Assembly: GCF_001718695.1 (NCBI RefSeq)
Contig: NZ_CP013421.1
Coordinates: forward strand, 1,165,848 to 1,229,847
From: Burkholderia ubonensis
GTDB taxonomy: Bacteria; Pseudomonadota; Gammaproteobacteria; Burkholderiales; Burkholderiaceae
Length of the DNA: 64,000 nt
Direction: 5' to 3'
Numbering within the stretch: the first letter of the stretch is position 1; every line of letters starts with the position of its first letter. Below are positions 1 to 8,736 of the stretch, one piece after another. The position numbers were made by a program, and so were the translations under genes. A model generated the notes under the pieces. It saw only the letters and a program-made list of their open reading frames with translations. It searched no databases and was not told where the DNA came from.

Positions 1-1454
1 CGGTGTACAGCGCGAGGTCCGCCTGACGCGACAGCGCCTGCACGGACTTCGGGTGGCCGCGATGCGCGGTCGCGCAGCCGATGCTGACGGTGAACGCGGG
101 CATCGTCGCGTCGAATCCGTCGAGGCAGTTGCGCTCCACCGCGCCGCGAATCGCTTCCGCGACGGTCGCCGCGCCGCTCTCGTCAGTATCGGGCAGCACG
201 GCGACGAACTCCTCGCCGCCGTAACGCGCGGCGATATCGCCGCGCCGGCGCGTGTGGGCACGGATGCATTCGGCCAGGAACCTCAGCGCCGCGTCACCTT
301 GCGCATGCCCGTATCGGTCGTTGTACTGCTTGAAGTGGTCGGCATCGATGAACAGCACCGACAGGCTGGCGTCGTTGCCGCGCTGGAGCCGTTCCCATTC
401 GTCGGCCAGCGCGACATCGAGCGCACGGCGGTTGCTCAGGCCCGTCAGCGGATCGGTGCGGGTGAGATCGGTCAGCAGGGTCTGCTTGCGAAGATTGTCC
501 CGCAACGCGAATGCGAGCAGCCAGACGACGGCGCAGAAGAGCGCGCAGATGATCGATGCCGGCACGCCGACCGACCATGACACGCGTGATGTCGGCCAGC
601 ACGTCCTGCTCGGCCGGCGCGACGACCGCGATCAGCGGCGTACCCGGCACCCGCTGGAACGTATACAGCCGCAAGGTCCCGTCGATGCGCGAGCGCGCCG
701 CGTAGAAGCCCGATTCGTGCTGCACCATCCGTTCGAACGCCTTCGAGCGACGCAGGCGCACCATCTGGCCATCGCTCAGCGGTGGGTTGCGCGCGAGTAT
801 CGTGCCGTCCGCGCGCAGGATCGCGCTGATGCCGTGGGGCCCGACGTTCAGCCGGGAAAGCAGCTGATCGAAATAGTCGAGGTCGATGGCGACGACCGCG
901 ATCCCGTTGAACGCGTGGTCCGGCCGCTCGATGCGCCGGGAGAGCGCGATGGACTTCGTGCCGCCGCGCGAGCGCGCGTGATAGGCCTCGGACACGTAAA
1001 GGCCGACATTCGCCGCGTCGCGATGGACCTTGAAGTAGTCGCGATCGCTGAAGTCCCAGTGGTGGGACGGGCCGCAGCAGCCGTCGATCAGCTGGCCGTA
1101 GCGGTCCGTCACGCCCATCCCGGTCACGTATTGCGCGGCCGTGCGCTGGAACAGCAGATCATGGCGCAAGCCGGCATTCATGCGGGCCATCGCCGGGTTG
1201 CGAATATTGGTCGCGAGCGACGCGAGCGCGCTGTTCGACGTCTCGACGGTCCGCGCGATCTCGCTGACCAGCACCGCGGCGACGTTGCGCGACGTTTCAT
1301 GCGCGTGCTCGACGACTTCGCTTCTCGCGGCCCAGAGCGTCATCGCGCTGAGGCCCAGCGCAGCGAGCGACATCAGTGTGCCGAGCGCGCCGACGACAAG
1401 ATGGTGTCGTCCGGCCCAGTCGGCAATTTTCTCGATCGAAAGAGGTGCAGGCAT
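1..1454 (-). pseudogene. Membrane diguanylate cyclase with periplasmic sensor domain, frameshifted and cut by the window edge
   Basis: Reads leftward. The N-terminal part (start 1454) has a transmembrane segment near residues 20-42 and a dCache/PDC-like periplasmic region with the DRDYF motif typical of such sensors. Near 573-588 the reading frame stops making sense. One frame over, a second hydrophobic segment and a full GGDEF domain continue without a stop (TDPLTGLSNRR, DADHFKQYND, then RYGGEEF) to position 1. Joining the frames needs one base removed or two added. Either the gene is inactive or the base call is wrong. The active-site GGEEF is intact, so the corrected protein should make cyclic di-GMP in response to an external ligand. 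The C-terminus lies outside the window. Confidence 0.75.
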
Positions 1455-1672
1455 TGGTCGCGCTCGTTCCGGAAGCCGGCCGCGACTGACGCGGCCGGGT
1501 CAAATCCGTGTTAACGGCAGGACTGCCCAGAAATCGAGGCCGGCATGCGGGGCGATGATGGCGGCGGCGCAACCGGCTATGGGCCGGCTGCGGGCGTTTA
1601 TGCGATGCGATCGTGACAATCGCGGCAATCGTCGCGCTGGTTGCGCTTGGCGAATCGGCGCCGCCCAACCGA

Positions 1673-3145
1673 TCAGTCGAGCCCGCCCTGGCACAGGTAC
1701 TTGATCGACAGGTAATCGTCGAGTCCGTAGCGCGAGCCTTCGCGACCATAGCCCGATTGCTTTACGCCGCCGAACGGTGCGGCCTCGCTCGCGAGCGCGC
1801 CTTCGTTGATGCCGACGATGCCTGTTTCGAGCCGCGCCGACACGCGCGCGATGCGCCGCACGTCCTGCGTGTAGAAATACGCGGCGAGCCCGAACGGCGT
1901 GTCGTTCGCGGCGCCGACGGCCTCGTCCTCGGTATCGAAGCGAAACAACGCCGCGATCGGGCCGAACGTTTCCTCGCAGTTCAGTTGCATGTCGGCGGTG
2001 GCGTCGGCGAGCACCGTCGGTGCGTAAAAGTTCGGGCCGAGTTCGGCCAGACGCTTGCCGCCGGCGAGCACGCGCGCGCCGCGCTCGATCGCGTCGCCGA
2101 CGTGGCGCGCAATCTTGTCCACCGCACGCGCGTTGATCATCGGGCCGATCTGCGCGGCCGGGTCGATCGCCGGCGCGACCTTCAGCGCGGCGACGCGCGC
2201 CGCGAGCTTCGCGGCGAATGCGTCGTAGACGCCGGCCTGCACGTACACGCGGTTCGGCGACACGCAGGTCTGACCGCCGTTGCGGAACTTGGCGGCCATC
2301 AGCCCGTCGACCGCGGCATCGAGTTCCGCATCGTCGAACACGATGAATGGCGCATTGCCGCCGAGCTCCAGCGACAGCTTCTTCAGCGTCGCCGCCGACT
2401 CGCGTGCGAGCAGCTTGCCGACGGGCGTCGATCCGGTGAACGTGATCTTGCGCACGCGGCCGTCGGCCAGCCAGTCGGCCACGGCGTCGATGCCGCGTTC
2501 GCGCGACGCGGCGATCAGGTTCAGCACGCCGGGCGGCACGCCGGCTTCCTGCGCAAGGAAGGCCAACGCGAGCGCGGTCAGCGGCGTGTCCTCTGCCGGC
2601 TTCGCGACGACCGTGCAGCCGGCCGCGAGTGCGGGCGCGATCTTGCGCGCGATCATCGCGAGCGGGAAATTCCACGGCGTGATCGCGGCGACGATGCCGA
2701 TCGGCTCCTTCACCGCACTGAGCCGCTTGCCGCGCTGCTGTTGCGGAATCAGGTCGCCGTACGTGCGCGTCGCCTCCTCGGCGAACCACAGCACGTACGA
2801 CGCGCCGTAGGCGACTTCGCCGCGCGCTTCGGCGAGCGGCTTGCCCTGTTCGCGCGACATCAGCTTCGCGAGATCGTCGGTGTGCGCGACGATCGCCGCG
2901 TGCCACGCACGCAGGATCGCGGCCCGTTCGCGAGCGGGCGTTGCACGCCAGGCGGGCAGCGCGCGCGCCGCCGCGTCGGTCGCGGCGCGTGCGTCGGCGG
3001 CGCCGCTGTCGGGTGCGCGGGCAACGGTCTCGAGCGTCGCCGGATCGGCGACGTCGAAACGGCGGCCGTCGAGCGCATCGCGCCATGTGCCGTCGATCAG
3101 GTTGGCGGTGCGCAGCAGTTCGGTTCGGGACAGCGTAAGCGGCAT
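1673..3145 (-). CDS. gabD: NAD(P)-dependent succinate-semialdehyde dehydrogenase
   Basis: 490 aa, the usual length for the GabD branch of the aldehyde dehydrogenase superfamily, which oxidises succinate semialdehyde to succinate in the cytoplasm. Visible family marks are ITPWNFPLAM (150s), GSTPVGK (cofactor region), the general base Glu260 in LELGGNAPF and the nucleophile Cys294 in NGGQTCVSPNR. The C-terminus has the conserved PFGGVKQSGYGREG. It lies downstream of an Lrp-type regulator and a class III aminotransferase on the same strand, which suggests the semialdehyde comes from transamination of an omega-amino acid such as GABA. The GabD assignment over other aldehyde dehydrogenases rests on overall similarity. 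Confidence 0.88.
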   Translation of the reverse strand: MPLTLSRTELLRTANLIDGTWRDALDGRRFDVADPATLETVARAPDSGAADARAATDAAARALPAWRATPARERAAILRAWHAAIVAHTDDLAKLMSREQGKPLAEARGEVAYGASYVLWFAEEATRTYGDLIPQQQRGKRLSAVKEPIGIVAAITPWNFPLAMIARKIAPALAAGCTVVAKPAEDTPLTALALAFLAQEAGVPPGVLNLIAASRERGIDAVADWLADGRVRKITFTGSTPVGKLLARESAATLKKLSLELGGNAPFIVFDDAELDAAVDGLMAAKFRNGGQTCVSPNRVYVQAGVYDAFAAKLAARVAALKVAPAIDPAAQIGPMINARAVDKIARHVGDAIERGARVLAGGKRLAELGPNFYAPTVLADATADMQLNCEETFGPIAALFRFDTEDEAVGAANDTPFGLAAYFYTQDVRRIARVSARLETGIVGINEGALASEAAPFGGVKQSGYGREGSRYGLDDYLSIKYLCQGGLD

Positions 3146-3249
3146 GACAGGTCCTTGGATGGAGCGATTCGGTGAAGACGGCAGCGGCGCGTGCGACTAC
3201 TCCACGCGGACAGCACGCTGCCGCGTTCGAAGTTGCCGCACGCCGTTCG

Positions 3250-3741
3250 TCAGTGCCGTTCGCCGAACAGTGATTCGAGCGGGTAGTGCCGCTTGACGAA
3301 CGGCGACTTGATGATCACGTAACTGAAGTATTTCTCGATGCCGATGTTCTGCTCGAGCAGCCCTTCGACGATCGTCTGGTAGTGGCTCACGCTGCGCGTG
3401 ACGAACTTGAGCAGATAGTCGTAGCCGCCGCTCGCGAGATGGCACTCGACGATCTCGTCGACATTGCGGATCGCCGCGACGAACCGGTCGAAGTCCTCGC
3501 GCCGGTGGTCGGCCAGCGTGACCTCCGTAAACACGATCTGCACATCGCCGAGCTTCTCGAGCTGAATGTGCGCGCCGTACCCGCCGATGTAGCCGGCTTT
3601 CTCGAGCCGCTTCACGCGGATCAGGCACGGGCTGGGCGACAGCCCGACGGCATCGGCCAGTTCGACGTTGGTCATGCGCCCGCGCTTTTGCAACTGGGAA
3701 AGAATGCGCAGGTCGATCCGGTCTAGCTTGCTGTCCGTCAT
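3250..3741 (-). CDS. Lrp/AsnC-family transcriptional regulator
   Basis: 163 aa, typical for the family. The N-terminal winged helix-turn-helix shows the classic pattern LDRIDLRILSQLQKRGRMTNVELADAVGLS followed by PCLIRVKRLEKAGYI (shown in two parts). The C-terminal half is the RAM/AsnC ligand-binding domain (EVTLADHR, ECHLASGGYDYLLKFVTR). Such proteins sense amino acids and control nearby catabolic genes. It sits between gabD (104 bp gap) and the aminotransferase gene (88 bp gap), all on one strand, so local control of that pair is the simplest reading; this is inferred from position. Confidence 0.9.
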   Translation of the reverse strand: MTDSKLDRIDLRILSQLQKRGRMTNVELADAVGLSPSPCLIRVKRLEKAGYIGGYGAHIQLEKLGDVQIVFTEVTLADHRREDFDRFVAAIRNVDEIVECHLASGGYDYLLKFVTRSVSHYQTIVEGLLEQNIGIEKYFSYVIIKSPFVKRHYPLESLFGERH

Positions 3742-3829
3742 GTTCGCGTCAGAAGGCAGGAATGGAATGTCTGGTTACTTTAGAGTCGAACGGTAGCCGC
3801 CACAAGCCCCGCTTTCCCGGTTGTCCGGC

Positions 3830-5230
3830 TCACGCGGGCTGCGTGTGCGCGGCGTCGAGCGCGCGCTGCACGCATGCGTCGGCCAGCACGTCGTCGAGCG
3901 TCTTGCGCACGCGCTCGAACATCAGGTCGAACTCGCCCGCGGTGAAACTCAGCGCGGGGGCGAAACCGAGCACGCCGTCGCCGAACGCGCGGAACACGAC
4001 GCCGTTCGCGTAAGCGGCCGCCGCGATCTTGCCGGGCACGTTCAGCGCCGGCTCGAAGCGCGTCTTGCACGCCTTGTCGGCCACCAGTTCGAGCGCGCCG
4101 AGCAGGCCGGCCGAGCGCGCGTCGCCGACCAGCGGGTGGGCGCGCAGCGCGTCGAGGCCTGCCGCGAAGCGCGGCGCCATCGCCTGCCCGTTCGCGAGCA
4201 GCCCGCCGTCGTGATAGAGCTTCAGCACTTCGAGGCCGATCGCCGCGCTGACCGGATGCGCGGAATACGTGTAGCCGTGGCCGACCACGGCCGTATCGGC
4301 GCGGCTGCCGGCGATCCCTTCGTAGATTTCGTCGGACATGAATACCGCGCCCATCGGCGCATAGCCGGCGGTCAGCCCTTTCGCGACGGTCATCAGGTCC
4401 GGTTCGACCCGTTCGGTCTCGCACGCGAACAGCGGGCCCGTGCGGCCGAAGCCGGTGATCACCTCGTCGGCGACGAACAGGATGCCGAGGCGCCGGCACG
4501 CGTCGCGCATCGCCTTCAGCCAGCCGGCCGGCGGCACGATCACGCCCCCGGAGCCTTGCACCGGCTCGCAGAAGAACGCGGCGACATTGTCCTCGCCGAG
4601 TTCGGCGACCTTCGCTTCGAGCGCGGCGACCGACGCGGCGATCAACGCCTGCGGATCGTCGCCGAGCGGGTGGCGATACGGGTAGGGCGACGGGATGTGA
4701 TGCTGGTCCGCGCGCGGCAGGTCGAAGTGACGGTGGAACGCGGGCAGCGCGGTAAGGCCGGCGCCGATCGACGACGAGCCGTGATAGCCGCGCTCGAGCG
4801 CGATCATCTGTTTTTTCGACGGGCGGCCGGTCGCGTTGAAATAGTGCGTGATGAAACGCACGGCGGAGTCGATCGCATCCGAGCCGCCGAGCGTGAAATA
4901 CACGCGGTTCAGCGACGGCGGCGCCAGCGCCGCGAGCCGTTCGGCCAGCTCGATCGCGGGTTGCGAGCCGAAATGAAAATAGCCGGTCGCGTAGGGCAGC
5001 TTCGCCATCTGCTCGGCGGCGGCCTTCACGATGCTGTCGCGGCCGTAGCCGACGTTCACGCACCACAGGCCCGAGAACGCATCGAGCAGCGTGCGGCCGT
5101 CCGCGTCGCGCAGGAAGACGCCGTCGGCGGAGTCGAGCACGGTGACGCCGCGCGCCTCGTGCGCACGATAGTTGACGACAGGGTGGATCAGGTGGTGACG
5201 ATCGGCTTCGATCAGCGCGGCTTGGTTCAT
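3830..5230 (-). CDS. Class III (omega-amino acid/diamine type) PLP aminotransferase
   Basis: 466 aa. It has the fold-type I class III signature: Asp255 in FVADEVITGFGRTG, which contacts the PLP ring nitrogen, and the Schiff-base Lys284 in LMTVAKGLTAGYAP. The segment GLWCVNVGYGR near residue 55 resembles pyruvate-dependent omega-transaminases of the SpuC/BauA type, which use putrescine, beta-alanine or similar amines. The downstream Lrp regulator and gabD fit conversion of an amine to a semialdehyde and then to an acid. The exact substrate cannot be read from sequence. The ATG at 5230 matches the family N-terminus. Confidence 0.88.
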   Translation of the reverse strand: MNQAALIEADRHHLIHPVVNYRAHEARGVTVLDSADGVFLRDADGRTLLDAFSGLWCVNVGYGRDSIVKAAAEQMAKLPYATGYFHFGSQPAIELAERLAALAPPSLNRVYFTLGGSDAIDSAVRFITHYFNATGRPSKKQMIALERGYHGSSSIGAGLTALPAFHRHFDLPRADQHHIPSPYPYRHPLGDDPQALIAASVAALEAKVAELGEDNVAAFFCEPVQGSGGVIVPPAGWLKAMRDACRRLGILFVADEVITGFGRTGPLFACETERVEPDLMTVAKGLTAGYAPMGAVFMSDEIYEGIAGSRADTAVVGHGYTYSAHPVSAAIGLEVLKLYHDGGLLANGQAMAPRFAAGLDALRAHPLVGDARSAGLLGALELVADKACKTRFEPALNVPGKIAAAAYANGVVFRAFGDGVLGFAPALSFTAGEFDLMFERVRKTLDDVLADACVQRALDAAHTQPA

Positions 5231-5393
5231 GGCAGGGCGGGACTCTCGTCGGGTGTCAGCGTGAGTTCATGCTACCGGGCGGGAAATCCGCACGCGTCTT
5301 CAATTTGCGGCCTGAAACGTACGAAAGCGGCGTTTGCACGGGGCGCTTCGGCATTTTCTGCTGCGCGCCCCGCCGGGCCGGCCGCCGCGCGCG

Positions 5394-6320
5394 TCAGTAG
5401 CCGCGCGCGCGATCGACGACGCCGATCATCGGTTGCCCCGCGCGATGTCGCGCGAGGTTCGCGAGCACGGCGTCGACCGCGGTGTCGGGACGCGTCGCGC
5501 TGGCGATGTGCGGTGTGACGCGAACGCGCGGATGCGTCCAGAACGGGTGGCCGGCCGGCAAAGGTTCGGGGTCCGTCACGTCGAGGATCGCGCTGTCGAG
5601 CCGGCCGCTGTCGAGTGCCGCGAGCAGCGCGGCCACATCGAGCTGCGGGCCGCGCCCGACCTGCACGAGCGATGCGCCGGCCGGCAGCGCGCCGAACACG
5701 CGCGCGCCGAGCAGCCCACGCGTGGCGTCGGTCAGCGGCAGCAGGCAGATCAGGATGTCGGTGCGGGCCAGGAACGTGTCGAGCGCCGCGTCGCCTGCGT
5801 AGCAGTCGATGCCGTCGAGCATGCGCGGCGTGCGGCTCCAGCCGGCGCACGGGAAACCGAAGCGCCGCAGCGTATCGAGCACGGCCTGCCCGAGCGTGCC
5901 GAGCCCGAGCACGCCGACGCGTCGCGACGCGGCCGCGCGCACCGGCTTCTCGCGCCACGCGTGCGCGCGTTGCTGCGCCGCATAGTCGAACAGGTCGCGG
6001 TGAATCGTCAGCACCGCCTGCGTCACGTATTCGACCATCCCGTCGACGATGCCGGGCTCGACCATCCGCACGACCGGGATATGCGCGGGCACGCGCGACA
6101 GGTCGAATTGATCGATGCCGGCGCCGACCGAAAACACGATCTCGAGATTCGGCAGCAGCGCGACCGGATCGTCGGGCGGTTGCCATGCGGCGAGGTAGCG
6201 CACCGCGTGCGGATCGCCGATGTCGGGCCAGATCCGGAACGCGAGGTCGGGCGCCTGTTGCGCGAAGCGCTGCGCCCATTGCGCGCCGCGCACCGGGTCG
6301 GCCTTGTAGAGGAAGCTCAT
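5394..6320 (-). CDS. GhrA-like D-2-hydroxyacid dehydrogenase (glyoxylate/hydroxypyruvate reductase)
   Basis: 308 aa from the ATG at 6320; a longer frame reaches 6518, but that extension overlaps the next gene and is not family-like. The NAD(P) site GVLGLGTLGQAV lies near residue 145. The catalytic triad of D-2-hydroxyacid dehydrogenases is visible: Arg in VGRGPQLD, Glu in DVTDPEPLP and His in TPHIAS. The short N-terminal domain is of the GhrA subclass, which reduces glyoxylate or hydroxypyruvate. It lies 16 bp downstream of the GNAT gene on the same strand, so the two are probably cotranscribed. Confidence 0.88.
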   Translation of the reverse strand: MSFLYKADPVRGAQWAQRFAQQAPDLAFRIWPDIGDPHAVRYLAAWQPPDDPVALLPNLEIVFSVGAGIDQFDLSRVPAHIPVVRMVEPGIVDGMVEYVTQAVLTIHRDLFDYAAQQRAHAWREKPVRAAASRRVGVLGLGTLGQAVLDTLRRFGFPCAGWSRTPRMLDGIDCYAGDAALDTFLARTDILICLLPLTDATRGLLGARVFGALPAGASLVQVGRGPQLDVAALLAALDSGRLDSAILDVTDPEPLPAGHPFWTHPRVRVTPHIASATRPDTAVDAVLANLARHRAGQPMIGVVDRARGY

Positions 6321-6336
6321 CGCGCGTGCCTGCCGC

Positions 6337-7197
6337 TCAGCCGAGCGCCTGGTTGACGATGGCGAACGTGCGCAGCGCCGGATCGCGGGCGGGCGCCGCG
6401 CCGCGCGCCATCGCGACGACGGTATCGACGCGCGGCAGGCCGAGCCCCTGCAGCCAGTCCGACAGCCCGCTGTCGCCCGGCACGTCGAGGCGCACGAACA
6501 TGCCTTCGTGCAGCGCAAGCCAGTGGCTGATCAGCGCCTGCGCGCGCAGCGCGTCCGGCGCGACCACCGGGCCGATCACGTGGCCGCGGCCGAAGCGGCG
6601 GAACAGCGCGAAGCCGAGCAGTTCGCCGTCGCGATCGAGCGCGATCCCGTTGGCGACGCCGAGCAGCGCATCGATCACCGCGTCGCGCGGGTAGCCGGCC
6701 GCGCGCGACGCGAGCGCGGCGAGACGCGGGCCGTCGGTGGTGCCGAGCGGCCGCAGGCGCTCGCCGGGCGGCAGCGAGATCAGCGGCGGCTGGAACGCGG
6801 CGCCCTGGTGCTGGCCGATCGTGCCGATCGCGTTGAATCCGAACTTCACGTAGAGCGGCTCGCCGGCCGGCGTCGCATGCAGGAACACGGTCCGCGCGCC
6901 GAGGCTGTCGACGACGCGCGCGAGCAGTTCGCGGCCGATGCCGCGGCCCTGGCGCGCGGGCGACACGATCACCATGCCGAGCGATGCGTGCGACTCGCCG
7001 AAGCGCCAGCCGAGCGCGGTGCCGACGACGCCGGCTTCGTCTTCGGCGACGAAGCCGCTGCCGAGCTGGAATGCGAAGCGCCAGTCGTCGAGCCGGTGCG
7101 GCCACTTGACCGCCTCCGACAGCCGGTGCGCGGCGGGCAGGTCGGTTTCGGCGAACGGGCGATAGGTAAGCGTGCTGGAAGGATTGAGGTCGGCCAC
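6337..7197 (-). CDS. GNAT-family N-acetyltransferase, two-domain type
   Basis: 286 aa. The N-terminal half is a recognisable GNAT domain with the acetyl-CoA loop SPARQGRGIGRELL and the family segment TVFLHATPAGEPLYVKFGF. The C-terminal half resembles a second, degenerate GNAT-like domain (GFALFRRFGRGHVIGPVVAP). The substrate is unknown. A close paralogue of the same design is at 22899-23801; both share the N-terminal pattern of a Trp-Pro-rich segment followed by an acidic EDEAGVVGTALG or EEDGVVIGTAMC stretch. It is the first gene of a small minus-strand unit with the GhrA-like dehydrogenase. Confidence 0.85.
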   Translation of the reverse strand: MADLNPSSTLTYRPFAETDLPAAHRLSEAVKWPHRLDDWRFAFQLGSGFVAEDEAGVVGTALGWRFGESHASLGMVIVSPARQGRGIGRELLARVVDSLGARTVFLHATPAGEPLYVKFGFNAIGTIGQHQGAAFQPPLISLPPGERLRPLGTTDGPRLAALASRAAGYPRDAVIDALLGVANGIALDRDGELLGFALFRRFGRGHVIGPVVAPDALRAQALISHWLALHEGMFVRLDVPGDSGLSDWLQGLGLPRVDTVVAMARGAAPARDPALRTFAIVNQALG

Positions 7198-7638
7198 GCC
7201 GGACTCCGGAGGGGTAGGAATGACACGTTCACTCTGCCAGCGCCGTTGCGGCGCGGATAGGACGATTCGCCTGTTTTACGGCGTCGGCGGGCGGTCGCGC
7301 GAGATCGACGCAAACCGGCTCGATCGGCGCGGGCGAACGCACGCCGCATGCCGGCGCGGCCCGTCATTCCGACAGCTTCTGCTGTGCGAATGCCACTACG
7401 ATGGAAACGCGGTGGCGCTGCCGCGCGTCGGCGAGCCTCGCCGGGCGACGATCTTGCGGCTTCGTGACGTCCGCCGGCCGGCGCCGCAGATCGTGCTGCC
7501 CGCGGCCTGCAACACGCGGCGATTCTGCGTTCCGAACGGCGTCGAACGATGCGCGACGGATTTTTTGCCCTGATTCAATTTCGTTGAACCCAGCCCGTCC
7601 CCGGCCCTGCCGGGGCTTCACACCGACAGGACGCAACC
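7198..7638. other. Divergent intergenic region between GNAT and HAD dehalogenase genes
   Basis: 441 bp with no convincing gene; short open frames here have no family features. It must hold the promoters of both flanking divergent genes. The only clear structure is the hairpin at 7599-7615, listed separately. AGGA lies just before the ATG at 7639. Confidence 0.5.
7599..7615 (+). promoter_or_regulatory. Leader hairpin before the HAD dehalogenase gene
   Basis: Perfect 7-bp inverted repeat CCCCGGC-CCT-GCCGGGG ending 23 bp before the ATG at 7639. It has no T-tract, so it is unlikely to be a terminator; a stabilising or translation-affecting leader hairpin is possible. Function is inferred only. 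Confidence 0.35.
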
Positions 7639-8307
7639 ATGATCCAATTTGAACCGAAGTTCATCACGTTCGACTGCTACGGCACGCTCACCCGTTTCAG
7701 GATGGCCGACATGGCGCGCGAGGTCTATGCGGACCGGCTGTCGCCCGTCGCGCTCGAGGAATTCGTGCGTGCGTTCGCCGCCTACCGGCTCGACGAGGTG
7801 CTCGGTGCGTGGAAGCCGTATCGCGACGTCGTCGTCAACGCGATCCGGCGCACCTGCGCGCGGGTCGGCACGAAGTTCGACGAAGCCGAGGCCGAGCGTT
7901 TCTATCATGCGGTGCCGACGTGGGGCCCGCATCCGGACGTGCCGGCGGGCCTGTCGCGGCTCGCCAAGAAGTACAAGCTGGTGATCCTGTCGAACGCGTC
8001 GGACGACCAGATCATGAGCAACGTCGACAAGCTCGGCGCGCCGTTCCATGCGGTGTTCACCGCGCAGCAGGCGCAGTCGTACAAGCCACGGATGCAGGGC
8101 TTCGAATACATGTTCGGCAAGCTCGGCTGCAAGCCCGAAGACGTGCTGCACGTGTCGTCGAGCCTGCGCTACGACCTGATGACGGCCGAGGATCTCGGCA
8201 TCAGGCACAAGGCGTTCGTCAACCGCGGCCACGAGCCCGGCACGCCGTTCTACAACTACTACGAGGTGTCGGACATCGGCCACCTCGCGACGCAGCTCGG
8301 GCTGTAA
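7639..8307 (+). CDS. Type II haloacid dehalogenase (HAD superfamily)
   Basis: 222 aa. HAD motif I is FDCYGTLT with the nucleophile Asp12. Motif II is ILSNASDD (Ser118-Asn119). Motif III has Lys149 in SYKPRM, and the acidic end is NRGHEPGT followed by the EVSDI segment. This arrangement is typical of L-2-haloacid dehalogenases, which hydrolyse 2-haloalkanoates to hydroxy acids through an aspartyl ester. Many members annotated this way act on other small substrates, so the substrate is uncertain. It precedes the ABC transporter genes by about 430 bp and may or may not belong with them. Confidence 0.85.
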   Translation: MIQFEPKFITFDCYGTLTRFRMADMAREVYADRLSPVALEEFVRAFAAYRLDEVLGAWKPYRDVVVNAIRRTCARVGTKFDEAEAERFYHAVPTWGPHPDVPAGLSRLAKKYKLVILSNASDDQIMSNVDKLGAPFHAVFTAQQAQSYKPRMQGFEYMFGKLGCKPEDVLHVSSSLRYDLMTAEDLGIRHKAFVNRGHEPGTPFYNYYEVSDIGHLATQLGL

Positions 8308-8736
8308 GCGCCGCGCTGCCTGCTGCCGGCCTGTCGCGATGTCCGGGAACACCCGCGCACGCGGCAGGTCGTCGGCATCGGAAGGTCACATGGGCCTTGC
8401 GCATCGTCTCGTGTACCCGCCACGGCTTCGACAAGGCGGGCAATCCTCTGAACTTTCATGCGGCAGTCCTGGATGGCGCGCGCGCCGCGCTCGATCAGGA
8501 TGTTCCGCTCGCTTCGACCGCCGCCGGGGCACGCAGCAAATCATGCTGCGCAGGCGGCCCAAAACGGTCGAATCGTATCGTGCGGCCGCCCCGAATCGCG
8601 ACAACCCGCATTTTGGCGATGCTTAAATGACCTCAATGCGCATGACGACGCGCCCGCCACCAGCAGGCGGACGCGCCGGGATTCTCGAACCACGCTGGCC
8701 CCCAGGACCCACTTTCCACAGTCAGGAGCAGTTCGG
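8308..8736. other. Intergenic region before the ABC transporter operon
   Basis: 429 bp without a supported gene. An open frame runs through from 8458 into the substrate-binding protein gene but lacks family features before 8737. AGGAG about 8 bp before 8737 is a good ribosome-binding site. I see no clear operator or hairpin. Confidence 0.5.

Noticed and set aside
5394..6518. 374-codon version of the GhrA-like dehydrogenase
   Set aside because: The extra 66 codons before 6320 overlap the GNAT gene and have no family match; the ATG at 6320 fits relatives.
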